From: Cerioporus squamosus
Lineage: Eukaryota; Basidiomycota; Agaricomycetes; Polyporales; Polyporaceae
DNA: 64,000 nucleotides
Assembly: GCA_022592435.1 (NCBI GenBank)
Contig: JABYQS010000157.1
Location: forward strand, 1-64,000
Direction of reading: 5' to 3'
The notes under the pieces are model-generated. The model saw only the letters and a list, made by a program, of their open reading frames with translations, did not search any database and was not told where the DNA came from. Position 1 is the stretch's first letter. Each line of letters starts with the position of its first letter. A program made the translations under genes and the position numbers. Of the stretch, positions 34,001-45,919 are shown piece after piece.

Positions 34001-34855
34001 ACCTCATGGACACCGTTCAGATCGAGAACGACGAACGCATCGCCAAAGGCGCGGACAGGGTTGACGCACCTCTCGCCCGGGGGATGCCCGAGCTGGACAC
34101 GCAACCCGAGGGCCTTCAGAGAGACGTGCTCGTAGTGGGTTCCAGTCCATTCCTAGAACGGGACATGAGCGCGCGTGACACATGCAATGTGAAGACAGCA
34201 TACCTTGATGCAATGCAGCGGATGTTGAGCATGCTGAGTGACGATGCATTCCTTGCAGTACAAAGAACAATCATCACAGTCCTCGCAACGGTACCCCAGG
34301 CTATGTACGGAGGAAAGCATGGTTGAGCACCGACCACAGACCGAGGTCGTGCAGTCTCCGCGGCCCTCAAGACACATGAGCTCGTCGAGGTAACCTTGGA
34401 TGTCCACCCGCCATTGCAGTAGCGGATGGTCCTGATCAACAATGTTCAGCGCGGGTACTCCATGCATGCGTGAGACGACTTACGCTGGCTGTGCGTATGC
34501 ACGGTCCGGGTTCCATGTTCAGTGTCTCAAGGCATTGGTAGAGGTACTGCAGGTCATGGTCTTCCGGCCGGTTGGCGTCGGCAGCATCTGTAGGAGTCCA
34601 AGAGCCGTCCCAGTCAGGAGGAGGAGAAGAAACGCGAGAGTGCTTTGGCTGCGGAGCGAGCGGGATCAGTAAGTATGAAGTATGTTGGGAGCGTTTCTGT
34701 GAGTCATCGTGGAAGCTGTACGTGACATGTCAGTGGATTTCCGTAGGGGGCGGCGCATGGGGAACGCCAGCCTGTTGGTTGTTGGTAGCATCGTTGTCGT
34801 CATCGCCGAAGGAGAGGTTGTGATGGGTGACATGCTTGGAGCGACGCTTGCCCAT
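31063..34855 (-). pseudogene. KDZ-2 transposase (CxC2 type), 1-bp frameshift
   Basis: Multi-exon minus-strand gene, start MGKRRSKHVTHHN (an in-frame ATG further upstream at 34945 is possible). Order: acidic head, cysteine cluster (CGRCST..CEDCDDCSLYCKEC..H, about 34205-34400), LKALGLRVQLGHPPGERC, CPACPHPGKN, core DCSRHEMKRP, SYDIACSYS, FHLNAHRERC, EGVERRWAMANG, then a long helical C-terminus with ISWIWKASG and VEWCKARARAMRW, stop at 31063. At about 33438 one base is missing. The frame before reads LAIDAN and the frame after reads RLKRKKVSSD, a join seen intact in KDZ-3 (LALDANFRLKRKKVSSD). KDZ proteins act as DNA transposases in the nucleus. Confidence 0.85.
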
Positions 34856-35879
34856 CTTGCGCAGGAGAGAGGGGAGAGCGGCGAGGAATCGTTTCAGCTT
34901 GCATCGCGGACTCATATGGGCTGAGGTTGGCGAGGACCTGTCCACCTGGGACTGGTCGGGGACACTCTTTTATTCAAAGTCGAGGCTTACGCTACAGGCA
35001 CAAGGTGTATCAAAAATTATGCGAACGTGAATCTCAGCATATGGTACGGTACGTGCAAATGGTGCATACTTCGTAGACTCACCTATCACAAGGCTCGGGG
35101 ACTGCAACGGAGAGGGAACTTGATTTTCCTGGGCCGTCAGCATGCAGACATGTAGGCACTTCCATGAGAGACGGCCGTGCTTACCTGGGCACAGAACCAT
35201 GCAGCCGCGCGGAGGCTGATGGAGCGATCCGTACTCAAGCAGCCACCATTCCCGACCCAGCTCAATGTCGACCTGGAGAGGCATGCTTACTGCAACATGA
35301 CGCGGATATGCGCACACGTCCTTGACTATGAAAGGGAGATCGGCGCATCAGCCGACGCACAGAGCCTCAGGTAGCCTCAGGTCCCGCGAGATCTTTGTCA
35401 GGTGCAATGCGTGGGGCGTGTGCTTGTTAGGCTGAGGTGCGAGGGCGGAGATGCGAGTGGTATGAATATTGCAAAGCATCGCCAGAAAGGGAGGAGCTGC
35501 GAGGGCCAGGTATCCTCGGGAACAGATGTAGTGCTGGGCAAGCAAGGCACAGAAGCGCCAGGTGTGAATGCCTGTGAACGGCCAAGCGCCCTGCACCATG
35601 CTAAGGGCGGGCCATCGCCAGCCAATCAGAGCCCATATAACGGTGTCTCCTGGGTGCCGAACATAACATACAATGATCATATATGTTCCAGCCACCCGGC
35701 AACATTGAGATGCACTGAGCTCGCTTGGAGGCAGTACTTCATGTGTTTGTGATACTGATCTGGTGGCGAGGTTTGCACTGCACAAATGTGAACTTGGTAT
35801 GGTCGTGTATGCGTTACGGGATTGCTTGAAGCAAGTGTCTAGTGCTACCAGGTGATACATATCCTGAAGACTCTCGTGT
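34856..35879. other. Spacer between KDZ-2 and the basic-region gene
   Basis: A single minus-strand stretch (35177-35317) with VDIELGREWWLLEYGSLHQP looks protein-like, but I could not build a multi-exon model. It may be a remnant. No other signal. Confidence 0.35.
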
Positions 35880-36670
35880 TCATGCATACTTCTCCGAGAA
35901 CAAATCGTCGTCCTCAACTTCTGACTCTTCAGAGACGGGGAGATTCTCCACGTACTCCCTGTTAGCACGGTGCAAAAGTTGGAAGGGCAGCTCTTTCTTC
36001 GCCTGAGCTGCGATGTAAGCCTCTACGCCCATCTGCCAAATGTCGAGCTCCTGCGCCAGCCCCACCATACGCTTCGCTCCCCAGTCGAGATAGACTTCCC
36101 GAGCTTCTTCCAAGCCATCGGCATCCTCCTTGCCTGCAACCGCATTCCAGGCTTGAATGCGTGCTTCTAGCTCCGCATTCGCTCTCTCCATGATATGCGC
36201 TTCATCGGCATCCGGGGCTGACCACTCGGTGAAGCGAGCCGATCCGTCTTCTAGCAGCCACCAAGACTGCAGTGTGTGCAGCTTCAGCTCCAGTGGATAG
36301 TTGCCATTTCCCTGGACGGCGGCGAGAGTGTCGACTTCGGCAATCGCAACTCGGAAGGTATACGGAGGAGAGCGGAGACCAAGATCGGGGCCTTCATCGT
36401 GACCCAAAGACCAAGAGATTGGCGTGTAACAAGCAGCTCGCGAACGCGCCGCGGCGGGGATCGTCAGGCAAGACGATGAAGACACCGCTCGTTGTTTTGA
36501 ACGCACGCGGGTGGCTTTGCCTCTATGTGGCAATGTGGTGACATTCAGTAGACGATCATGATGTCATGAAATCTTGCATCTTACCGATCAGATCTGGTGT
36601 ACTGAGCATGCTGTGCACGTTTGGCAGCCTTTCGTTCCGCGAGAGTGAAGTACTTTGTGCCGCGACCCAT
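35880..36670 (-). CDS. Basic-region small protein, E2 cargo
   Basis: Two exons. Exon 1 starts MGRGTKYFTLAERKAAKRAQ (36670) and ends ..TRSDR at a GTAAG donor. Exon 2 begins GKATRVRSKQRAVSSSS and runs to the stop at 35880. The N-terminal AERKAAKRAQ...R-x-K-x-x-R run is a basic, helix-forming stretch seen in many small mushroom hypothetical proteins. The remainder is acidic-helical (ERANAELEARIQAWNAV, MVGLAQELDIWQMGVEAYIA) with an acidic end (SEESEVEDDDLF). DNA or RNA contact by the basic region is inferred. Function unknown. It lies between KDZ-2 and the RNase H1-N-like gene, all on the minus strand. Confidence 0.6.
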
Positions 36671-36818
36671 CAAGGCAAGATACAGAGGGGAGGTCCACCG
36701 GACCTCCCAGGGTTTATATGCAGTGACAACGATGATACATGAGACTCCCGACAATGATGCACGCGTTCCAAGAAAGCAGACTCCGCCACCTATTCATACA
36801 TGCACTACGGACCGCCCT

Positions 36819-37945
36819 TCAAGCGCCGGCAGGCCGATCCGTCACGCTTCCCATCAGGACGCACTGATAGAACGCGTCGAGCGCGCTCTCATACGGCTTG
36901 ACGCGGAACCAGTTCTGGCCACCGAAGCCGTTCGTGGTGGCGTTGGCAGTACCCCTATGACAATGCATCAGCGCGCGACCGGAGCAACGGATACACCTGC
37001 ATGACTTACTGGTTGCGGAACACACCGACAGTCTTGCCTCTGGTAACTACATACCACTTGCCCGTGAACATGGGGTCGTTGGCATCGTAATGAGCAACAA
37101 TGTTCTGCTCTGCCAGGATCGCGGCGACCTGGGCACCCGTGACGTTGTGAGGCCGCCGTTGGGCACCGGCAGGCTGGGCGGCGGCGGGCTGGACAGCGGC
37201 GGGCTGAGCGGCGGCAGGCTGGACAGTGGCAGGCTGGACGGCGGCAGGCTGGACGGTGGGCTGGACGACGAGTTCGACAGCAGCAGCAGCGGGCTGAAGG
37301 ACGGGCTGGACGGCAGCGGTGGCAGGCTGCACACGAGCGGCAGCGGTCTGCACGGCGCGCTGCACTTGGGTGACAGCAACATAGGGCTGAGCGGCGACGG
37401 GGGCGGCAGTGATCTGCGCCTGAGCAACGGCCTGCTGGCCACGAGTGATCGTTGGGGCCGGCGGCATTGGAGCCCCGATGTTGGTCGGGGCTTGGACGGA
37501 GGAAGGGTAAATGCGTGGCCCAATGGCAACGTACGGCCCCGTGCCCTCAAAGTCGTAGTCGTGGACATCCTCGGGGGTGATCTGATGAGTGGTGCCCTCC
37601 ATGACAACATCTCCACTATCGGCGTGAGACGCGGCGTCGTCGTCGGAGTCGGCACCAGCAAGGTGCACACAAACTCCCACTGTAACAGCGCACGGTCAGC
37701 CAACCAGGCATGCAGATGACCCAGGCATACTCACTTCCGAGGGAAAGGCGGTGGCATTCCCAACACTTGATACCGTGGCGGATCTGGCCTTTGCCGTCGG
37801 CTAAAGGGCTGTCAGCATTGCGTACCCCCCGCAATGAGATGAGCTTGCCTGCGAGAGTCGCATTGAAGCTCCCGGGCATAGAGGTTGAGGACGCGACAGC
37901 AGGTGCTGTCGCATCCTCAACCTTCTGGTTACAGCGGACGTGCAT
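36819..37945 (-). CDS. RNase H1 N-terminal (viroplasmin-like) domain protein, E2 cargo
   Basis: Three exons: MHVRCNQKVED... (37945) with two CxxC-like pairs including IKCWECHRLSLG; a middle exon with a long Ala/Pro/Gln/Val repeat (VQPAAAQPA); and a last exon joined in phase at KWYVVTRGKTVGVFRNQ + GTANATTNGFGGQNWF. The C-terminal motif W-Y-V-V-x-R-G-x-x-x-G-V-F ... S-A-L-D-A-F fits the small RNase H1 N-terminal fold that binds RNA-DNA hybrids or double-stranded RNA in other proteins. No RNase H catalytic domain follows. Stop at 36819. A protein with a similar motif lies in E3 (57250-59014). Confidence 0.65.
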
Positions 37946-38295
37946 GCTATGAGAGAGATGGACAGAGGATGCAACTGGGGGATGGGATGGAGGATGGGGC
38001 CACGTCGTGCAGTCTTTTATAGCTTCATTGACACGGAATGCGTGTTTGAGGAAAGGGGAAGGCTTGTGCAGTCCTGTACTATCAGTCCTTGGCAGGACCT
38101 ACGAGTAATCCACGTACCGGATGTAGACATCACGCTCCCGGTCTTGCAGGAATCTGTTTGCGAAGGAGGCTTGGAGTTACGGTCTCCAATAATTTATGAA
38201 CCTGCAACTCCGGGTAGGGGGAGTGGGCACGCTCGTGTCTCCCCAGCCAACCCTCACCGCGCGTACCGGCTCCCCCTCGTTCTCGTGTGCCCGCC

Positions 38296-40439
38296 ATGTC
38301 CGACGCTCCCGAGGACGTGATGATGCGCCTCGAGGACGAGAGCGGGGAGCACCTCGACGACGACTATGATTGCCGGTCTTGGGCTACTCCGGAGCAATGG
38401 CGTTGGCTCAAACGCACCAGGCCTGCCTATCTTGCAGCACAGAAGGGGAAGAGGCTCGCCACGTACCTCGACACCTTGGGCACCGAGTACTTCAAAGAGT
38501 GGTCGGAGTGTAAGCTTCTTTTCGGGCACAGGGATGTGTCTCTCCTTAGCGAGGAGCAGAAGGACCAGCTAGGAGAGGCGCAGAGAGTGAGGCGTGTGGT
38601 GCGTACGGATTCAATCGCTCACCTGACGTTGTACTGAACCTACGCCGTCCACTAACAGCAACTCCATAACTGGCACAAGAATCGCGATAGCAAGCGAGCT
38701 TCAAAGAGGCCACTGACGACCTTGCTTCGTGCGGCTGGAGTCACCAAGAAGGCCAGTCGGTTGCCGCAAGCCCAAGAACTCTTCTCGGAGAAGTACTACA
38801 AGTCCGATGTCCTGCATCTCGTCGAAGAGAAGAAGGAGGAGTTGCAGGATGAATGGGGACACCAGCTGACCAAAGGCGAGAGGCTGAACGTTGTCAAGTC
38901 GTGCACGAAGAGTGTATTCCAGGCTGCGTCGGAGGAGGTCAAGCGTGCGATTCAGAAGGAACTCGCCGAGGCCAAGGCGGCAGCAAAAGCTGAGAAGGCC
39001 GGACGCGCGCTCGACATTGATGTCCACAATCGCACGCTGCACCAGTACCAAGAGTAAGCTGCACACCTTTGCGCTCCTCTGCCATTCTGACTGATGTTCC
39101 GATATGTAGCGCCGTCGCTCTGGCACCCATAGTCGTCGAGAACGTCTTCAAGCCCCTTGCCGCCGCCGCAGGCTGGACGTTCAGTATCTACGGTGCTGGC
39201 CCGGTGCCCGAGGACGATGGCAAGATCGGGTCGATGTCGTGAGTGAACTTGCTTCGATACGTGTGCATGGACTCATGCCTCGTCTTCCCTAGTGCCCACT
39301 TTGGCCACAAGGAGGACGGTGCCAACTTCGCCCAGGTCACGCACGACTTTGAGGAGCAACATGTCATCCCATTTGGACGGTACGCCACACAAGTCTTTCG
39401 TAAGTCCTTTCGCTCTCGCTGCTTCTCAGAAACTTACGTTGTCGATGCAGCACGCGATGTCCAGAAGAAGCGCAGTATTCGCGCTTACGATTTGGCGGTC
39501 GAGTTATCGTCTACTCAGGCACTCTCTGAGGCTTTGCCAGCGCCCTCTAGCGCCACGTACGTCCAATCCTACGCCACCGCAAGCTCGTCTGGCACGCAGG
39601 TAGCTCTTCCTGGCACATCTACGTCCATGACCCCGGAGATTAGCTCAGACGCGGAAGAGCTGCAGCGCATCCACGACATGGACAACACGGCATTCTCGCA
39701 ACTCATGGCCTCCGTGCAGGAGGCTGATCCCGACTTCTTCGAGCAGTTCACGCCGCCTCTTCCGGACTTGTCCTCCTCCCTCCCTGAACCACAGGCTGCG
39801 ACCTCTGACAGCTATTCCCGGACGGTCCCATCAGCTCCCTTGGTCGACCCTATTGCCGAACTCCTGCATTCTGTCCTTCCCGTCCCTCCTTCGTGTGATC
39901 TGACGCCGACGTCTCCACCCACGACAACACCATGCATCACAGGCGGCGATGTATTGCTGACCTCGGACAGCACAACCGATACCAGCACCCCATCCCAGCC
40001 GCGTACCCGCGCGAAACGAGGTAGAGGGACAGCCGCCTTGCCTGATGCTACACCACCTGCGCAGCGCACCCGCGACAAACAAGGTGCAGCAAAAGCGGGC
40101 GCACCGGAGAGCCCCTTGTCTGATGCCACGCCGCCTGCGCAGCGCACCCGCGCCAAACGTGGCACAGCAGAAGTGGGTGCATCGGTGAGCCCCTCGTCTG
40201 ATGTCACGCCGCCTGCGTTGAGGACCCGTGCCAAACGAGGTGCAGCAAAAGTGTGCTCGTCAGAGAGCGTCACAGCGGATGACGCTGAGGGCGACGAGGA
40301 GGCGACTGCCACGGGAGGTCAACTTAGACGGTCCGGACGCCAGAACCACGACGCGCCGCCGCTGCCCGATGCACGTTGGGCCGGTGGTAAGAAGAAAGTG
40401 CCCACTCCAAGGCCCGTCCGGAAGAAGGCCAAGGTCTAG
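38296..40439 (+). CDS. Cargo A2: helical protein with disordered tail, E2
   Basis: Exon ends 38586, 39053 and 39238, plus an intron near 39410-39450, join in phase from MSDAPEDVMMRLEDES (38296) to a stop at 40439. Residues about 30-80 (WATPEQWRWLKRTRPAYLAA..TEYFKEW) and LHNWHKNRDSKR are a helical domain common in mushroom hypothetical proteins. A long helical part then leads to FSIYGAGPVPEDDGKI and HFGHKEDGANFAQVTHDF. The second half is low-complexity with three imperfect repeats of TPPAQRTRAKRGxA, then RRSGRQNH and a basic end KKKVPTPRPVRKKAKV. Same overall order as cargo A1 of E1. Likely nuclear. Function unknown. Confidence 0.7.
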
Positions 40440-40757
40440 CCTTGTCGAACGCGCAGTCCAGTCTTGAGCTCGTTGGTCGTTGGTGACGCTCCCGTAGTGA
40501 TCTCACTACTTCTTGATAGTTATCGTGTACTTATCTCGATGTTTATCCTCTCCTCTGTCTCGTTACTCTCGTACTTGTGCTTCCGATGTCTTGTTGCGTA
40601 GTGAGACCTTTAGGCGTCGTCATGTATATATTGCTGCGCTTGTCTAATACACTAATGTCATGACATGCCGACTGCGATCTTTATTGCGTGATGTTGCGCG
40701 CCCCTCGGTCGGCGTAGTCCCGCGTTTGTTGAAACACCCAGAACCCTATGACATGGG
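40440..40757. other. E2 right interior, 3' of cargo A2
   Basis: No gene seen. Presumed 3' UTR and terminator of cargo A2. Confidence 0.35.
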
Positions 40758-40811
40758 CATGTAGGTCCATACGAGTGGGGTCCCCATGTAGGTCCATACG
40801 AGTGGGGTCCC
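40758..40811 (+). repeat. Two-copy tandem repeat
   Basis: CATGTAGGTCCATACGAGTG followed by GGGTCC occurs twice in direct succession, about 27 bp per unit. Confidence 0.8.
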
Positions 40812-40859
40812 AGCCACAACTACTACCATCTATCCACTAGTGTGCAACAAAACGATGTC

Positions 40860-41160
40860 ATCTGTAGAGGATGTACCCAAGCGGGCGTGTTGGGCGTGTT
40901 GGGTACATCCTTTACAGTGCCTCGCGGGCTACCAGATCGGGTGCGCTCTGTAGACGATGTATCCGGGGCGCACGGCTGGATACATCGTCCACAGGGCGCG
41001 ACTGTAGAGGATGTACCCAACGCGCCCGCCGTTGGATGCATCCTCTACAGTGCTTCGTGAGCTACCGAGCGCAGCTCTGGATACCTGTCCACAGCCAAGC
41101 TGAGTGGGATGTATCCAATATGCGCTGTCGGATGCACACTCTGTCGTAGGTCAGAGAGTC
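40860..41160. repeat. E2 right palindrome array
   Basis: Three clear units related to the left array (near 40864, 40950 and 41002) and one degraded unit (about 41088-41150), with the same CTGTAGA.GATGTA.CC arms. Confidence 0.8.
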
Positions 41161-41854
41161 GATCCTGGGGAGTGGCCTGAGTCGACGAGATCTATGCGCG
41201 CGGGTCTTCGTACCTAGTAGTTGATTGATGACAGTTCGCTCTTGCGTCCTACGGGGGTGCGCGTAAGTTAAGTGACAAGTGAACACAAGTGCAACTTATT
41301 ATTTGCTCTCGGAGGAGACGTTGCAAGATGGGAAGACCAGGAAGGGGATGTGGTGTATGCGACTAGGGAAAACATACATGCCAAGTGAGCAGTGATTACG
41401 AGTTAGACCAGTGAAAAATACCAGTGGCTCGAATGTACCAAAATTCGTGTGTTGGAAGCTCCGAATGAGACCCTGTCACACACTTGAATTTTTTTGCTCA
41501 TATACCAAGTACTGGCGGTGGATTAAAGTGTGCATGCTTGTTTGTCATGGAAAACAAACCAAATGCGGCGGAAGCGGGTGGGGAAGGGTGCCTGACAACA
41601 GAATGCGGCGGTAGCAGGTGACTCGGAAAGGTACCTGACTGCGGCTGAGCGTAGACCTATTCACAGTCCGCTATCCGAAGGCGCAATGGGATGGTGCGTA
41701 TATTGACTCGGGTTTCTTTGAGACTCCGCATGCGGACGGTATGCTGGCTAAGGAGCGAGGGCGCTGGAGGATGCCAGAATGGGTGGGGAGGGAGGAGAGG
41801 GTCAGCGCCGGCTTACCGAGTAAGGCAAGTATCAGCTCCTGTGGTCGCTAAACG
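41161..41854. other. E2 right end region, no gene seen
   Basis: No supported exon. GCGGCGG words recur near 41560-41640. Confidence 0.3.
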
Positions 41855-41957
41855 CTGGGATACATTGTACAGGACATACTGTGGCTACAGTGAGGGATGT
41901 ATCCCATCCGTGCTGTAAGTACAGTCATTGGATGTATCCATATACCACAAAGGCCTG
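41855..41957. repeat. E2 right terminal region
   Basis: Contains GGATACATTG, GGATGTATCCC and TGGATGTATCCA arms and the CTGTA.GTACAG hairpin, ending ..AAAGGCCTG. AGCCT follows at 41958-41962. Confidence 0.7.
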
Positions 41958-44900
41958 AGCCTCGTGCAACCAGACGTGCTTTGTAGCGACCGTCTGATTT
42001 ATGATCATAGACCCAGCGACATGAGACAACAGATCGGTCCTTAGGACGAGGAACCAAGACCCAAGTCTTGTTCACCATGAGAGACTCATACTCCAAACGG
42101 CCAGCCACAATCCAATCCTCACGATCTGGTGAAGCCATGGCGTCCTTATGATGCTCAGGAATGCCAGACTTATACCGCGAATAGAAGAGAGAGGCTAGGA
42201 TTGCTTCTGCTTCACGCTGATCACCGTCCTTATCCGTATGTGCATCTACTTGAGCGGGAGGTTCATCACCATAGACGTTATCTCTGGTGTGACGCTCTGG
42301 CATCTTCCCCTTGTTCTCTCGAGGAGAGCGACAAGGAGGAGCGTTTCCACCTCAGGTGGATGACGACGCCGTTGGTGACGAGGAGCTTGCGGATGAGGAG
42401 CAGGTGGTGGTTGCTCAGGCTGCTGCGGTTGCTGCGGCTCTGGAGCAGGTGGAGGAGCTGGAGCAGGGTCTGCAGGAGGAACGGGAGGAGGAACTGGAGG
42501 AGGAGCGTCATCTGAATCGTCGTCGAGACGATCAGGAACAGGAAGGTCAGCATCACCGTTGGAAGGTTCCTCAGGTGGCTGGTAATCAGGGAACGGACTG
42601 TCGTCGGGGGTAGCTCGACGAGTGCCGGTGTCTGCACGTGCAGGAAATACGGTCTCATCGAAGATCACATCACGAGATACTTCGACTTGACGGGTGGTCG
42701 GGTTCCATAGGCGATACCCCTTTGAACCCGGCTCATAGCCCACAAACGTCCTCTCGACGGCCTTCTGGTCGAGCTTCCCTTGACGTTTGTCTTTCTGCAC
42801 GTGTACGTAGGCTTTGCACCCAAACACCCGGAAGTAGGAGACGTCCGGCTTGCTGCTGGTCCAGATGGTGATGGGGCACTCCACTTAAGTCGTCTCATCG
42901 GCTGACGGTTATAGATGTGAACGGCAGCATCAAGAGCGAGCTTCCAGAATCCATGAGAAAGGCCAGCAAAGTGGAGCATGCAGAGAGCCCTCTCAGAGAT
43001 TGTACGGATGAAGCGTTCAGCTCGTCCATTCTGCTGAGACGTTCCTGGCATCGTCTTATCGTGCTCAATCCCAAATTCACGAAGCATGGCTTGGAACGAG
43101 TCGGACATGTACTCCCCCCCTCGATCGGATCGTACTTTCTTGATCTTGTGCTCTGTCTGGTTCTCAGCCCAAGACTTGAACTGTCTGAAGGCTTCCTCCT
43201 GATCAGACTTCTGCTTGAGAGCATAAACGGCAGCCAGACCGGAGCAGTCATCGACGAAGACACAGAAGTAGTTGAAGCCACCGATCGATGTGCCAAGAGG
43301 TCCTGCAATGTCCATGTGGACGAGAGCGAGAACGACTGTAGCACGCTTCTCAGAAGGAGGGAAGGGACGACGAGTCATTTTGCCCTTCGCACAACCTTCG
43401 CAGGGTTTGTCAGAGGGAGGACCAATGCCGTCCATGCCAGTGGTCGCATCAGGCAGATGCTTGACAGCTTCTTTGCCTGGATGACCCCATCGACGATGCA
43501 CTAAGTCATGGTCGAGGACACGGGATGCAGCATCAAGATCGCCAGAATTCTTCTTCCCTTCGACGATGAGAGGGAAGAGATAAAGATTGATCATAGGGAT
43601 ATAGGTACCTTGAAGGACCTTTCGACCCTTGATCTCAACCGTCGAGCCGGAAGTGACTCGGCCCTTAGGCCTTGAGTCGAAAATGCTCATAAGTCCATCA
43701 CCTTGATATATGAACGAACCCTTGCGCTCAATCATACCAGTGGAGAAGAGTCGTTGCTCGCCCGCTGCAGGGATATAGCAGACGTCATTGAGAGTGACTT
43801 TGACTCGCTCTCCATCCACCAGGGAGTATCCCACAATTGTACCTTCACCGAGACAGGCAATCTGACCCGCTTGACCATCCTGAGCAGTCCTGAAGTACTT
43901 AGGTTGCGTGTACTCACGATAGTCGGTGAAGTCAGACATGATTCCGGTGACATGTGATGATGCACCAGAATCCATGAGCCAGATTGTCTCGACGCGTCCC
44001 TCAGCAGCATCGGCTGCGCTGTAGAAAGAAATGGAGAGCTCGTTCGCGATGTTCGCTACACGTACAAGAGAGGAGATAGTAGAGATAATATGCGCATGGT
44101 TATGTCCGTTCGAATTCCCATTGCCTTTGCCAGCCTCGTTACCACCCTTGCCAGAGTCCTTGCTCTTCTTCTTGTTCCGCGGGTTCTTCTCCGGGAACTT
44201 CTTGTAGCAGTTAGAAGAGTCATGGTTGTCCTTGCCGCAGTGGGTGCAAGGAGGTCTAGGTCTCGGCTTCGGCTTCGAGATCTTGTGCGCCTGACCAATC
44301 GACGTCCCACGCAAGGAGTCCTCAAGCTTGAGCTTGGGTTTGACCGTCTCGAGGGTTAGGTCAGACTCCTTGGTAGTGTGTAGGATGGTGGAGATCGCCG
44401 GTCGGTACGAGTCAGGCATCTTCGAGAAGAGCCAGAAGACCTTGATGTGGTTGGCAAGGGTGTTCGTGCTGTTGGCCGTTAACTCATCCAGGAGCCCGAT
44501 GAAGGTCTGCACTTGGTCGACGATTGACTTGCTCTCGTCGAACCGAGGGTAGTTGAGAAGATGTTCGAACCGGGAGAAGGAGTACCCGTTGTCCGACTTC
44601 TCGTACGTAGCCTTCAAGGCGTCCCAGATCTCCTTAGCGGTCTTCTTCCCTTCGAAGCACTTGGACACCTCAGCACTAGTCTTGTACATGAGGATACCTT
44701 GCGCCCGATTGTCCGTCTTTCCCCAGGCCTTCACTTCTTTGGCATTTCTGCCATCAGCAGCTGGAGTAGGATGTGCAACGCTCCCACTGACGACATCCCA
44801 AGCATCAATCATCATCAGATAACTCTTCATCTGACGAGCCCACTCCTTGTATCCTTCCTGACCTCTGAGTTGAGGCAGGGTCTTCTCGAGACCGGCTTCC

Positions 44901-45397
44901 GACATCGCAAAGAGATACGAGTAGTCAGTCGGTTCTGGTGTGTTATCGAGAAGAGGTGGTAGTGCAGGAAGTGTTACAACAGGAGTTGGTGGAGCGGATG
45001 GGATTGGTGTAGGATAGGGAGTGTCTGAAGGTGCAGGGAGAGGAATAGAATCTGGAGACGGAGATGGGAGAGTGACAGGAAGAACTTCTTCGACTGGTAG
45101 AACAGGAGATTGAGCAGGAGGGAGTTGTGGTGATGGAGGATGACTGTCTTCTTCAGACGAGTCGACTGAGACTGGAGTGATAGGTCTACAGTGCTGTCCT
45201 TCAACTGGTTCAACCAGAAGACGATGTTCGGGAGCGTTGTCTGGTTTGACAACTTCTACAAAGCGATTTGGACAAGGTTGTCGATCGCAGTGGAAGTACT
45301 CCCGATCTTCTTCGGACCAGAAGAGGTCACGTTGTTGTCTGGTGTTATACCGGTGGTAGAGATGACTGCAGTCGTAGACGTCTGAGTCAGAATCCAC
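41958..45397 (-). pseudogene. Copia gag-pol, Gag/PR/IN/early RT part (5' half)
   Basis: Starts MDSDSDVYDCSHLYHR (45397). A Gag region with EGYKEWARQMKSYLMMIDAW and a zinc knuckle CTHCGKDNHDSSNC is followed by the protease motif WLMDSGASSH, a pre-integrase HRRWGHP..CEGCAKGK, and integrase catalytic residues in HMDIAGPL, VRSDRGGEY and NGRAERFIRT. Near 42885 a 1-base shift moves the frame to TIWTSSKPDVSYFRVFGCKA. Near 42340 a second shift leads to PERHTRDNVYGDEPP. RT then begins with DWIVAGRLEYESL and VSCRWVYDHKSDGRYKARLVAR, where E2 cuts in. The remainder is at 27756-29112. Confidence 0.9.
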
Positions 45398-45903
45398 CGT
45401 GTCGATGCGAAAGGTTCAGGAAGTGCGATGATTTGAAGATAGCCACGTGCGATGGCAACGAGAGATGGACACCTGTTCAGGTGAACCTCAAACACCAGCA
45501 AGCCGAGTATGCCAATGCCGAGGGTAGAAGTTGCCAACTGTGCCCAGAAAGAACTAGGTACGTATCGTACTGAAAAGTGGTATCGTAAGGAGGGTCCGAA
45601 CGGTTGTCCTCCGGTCCTAAGGTGCTAACCACCCCGGATACAACAGCTGGCGGATGCAAGTGCACGGCCTGGCTGAGGGATGCCTGAAATCCTGTATGCC
45701 TCAAGAGCGCCAAAGGATGTACAACAGTAGATACAATGACTAGCTAATAAAAGCACTCAGGGCTGCGTCACGAGCGCAGAAATGTCCCCCTGGTAGCAGT
45801 GTCGGCAGGCACAGTCAAGATCTAGGGAGTTAGTGGAGGAATGCACGGGCAGGAGTCGTCGAAGAAAGGGTGCGCGCAGAGTGACGACTAGCAATGGTCA
45901 GAG
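45398..45903 (-). other. Copia 5' leader
   Basis: Untranslated leader between the primer-binding site and the Gag start. No coding signal needed or seen. Confidence 0.6.
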
Positions 45904-45919
45904 CGCAGGGCTCATAACC
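45904..45919 (-). other. Copia primer-binding site (initiator tRNA-Met type)
   Basis: The plus strand reads CGCAGGGCTCATAACC directly inside the 5' LTR. This is the anticodon stem-loop sequence of eukaryotic initiator tRNA-Met (CTCATAA loop). Its complement on the element's coding strand would pair with an internally cleaved tRNA, as known for Drosophila copia. Confidence 0.75.

Larger units (their letters stand above)
29113..41957 (-). mobile_element. E2: 12.8-kb KDZ DNA transposon nested in the Copia
   Basis: Boundaries come from the restored Copia frame and the AGCCT duplication. Left end begins CACACCTCATG. The right end on the other strand begins CAGGCCTTTG. The inverted similarity strengthens just inside, with tGGATAyATCC..TGACTGTA.TTACAG at both ends. 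Contains KDZ-2 (minus), a basic-region protein (minus), an RNase H1-N-like protein (minus), cargo A2 (plus) and arrays of long palindromes near both ends. It is younger than the Copia it splits. KDZ-2 carries a 1-bp deletion. Confidence 0.85.

Noticed and set aside
37090..37719. Long plus-strand open frame of 209 codons, Gly/Ser-rich
   Set aside because: Antisense to the Ala/Pro/Gln repeat of the RNase H1-N-like gene. No introns or family features.
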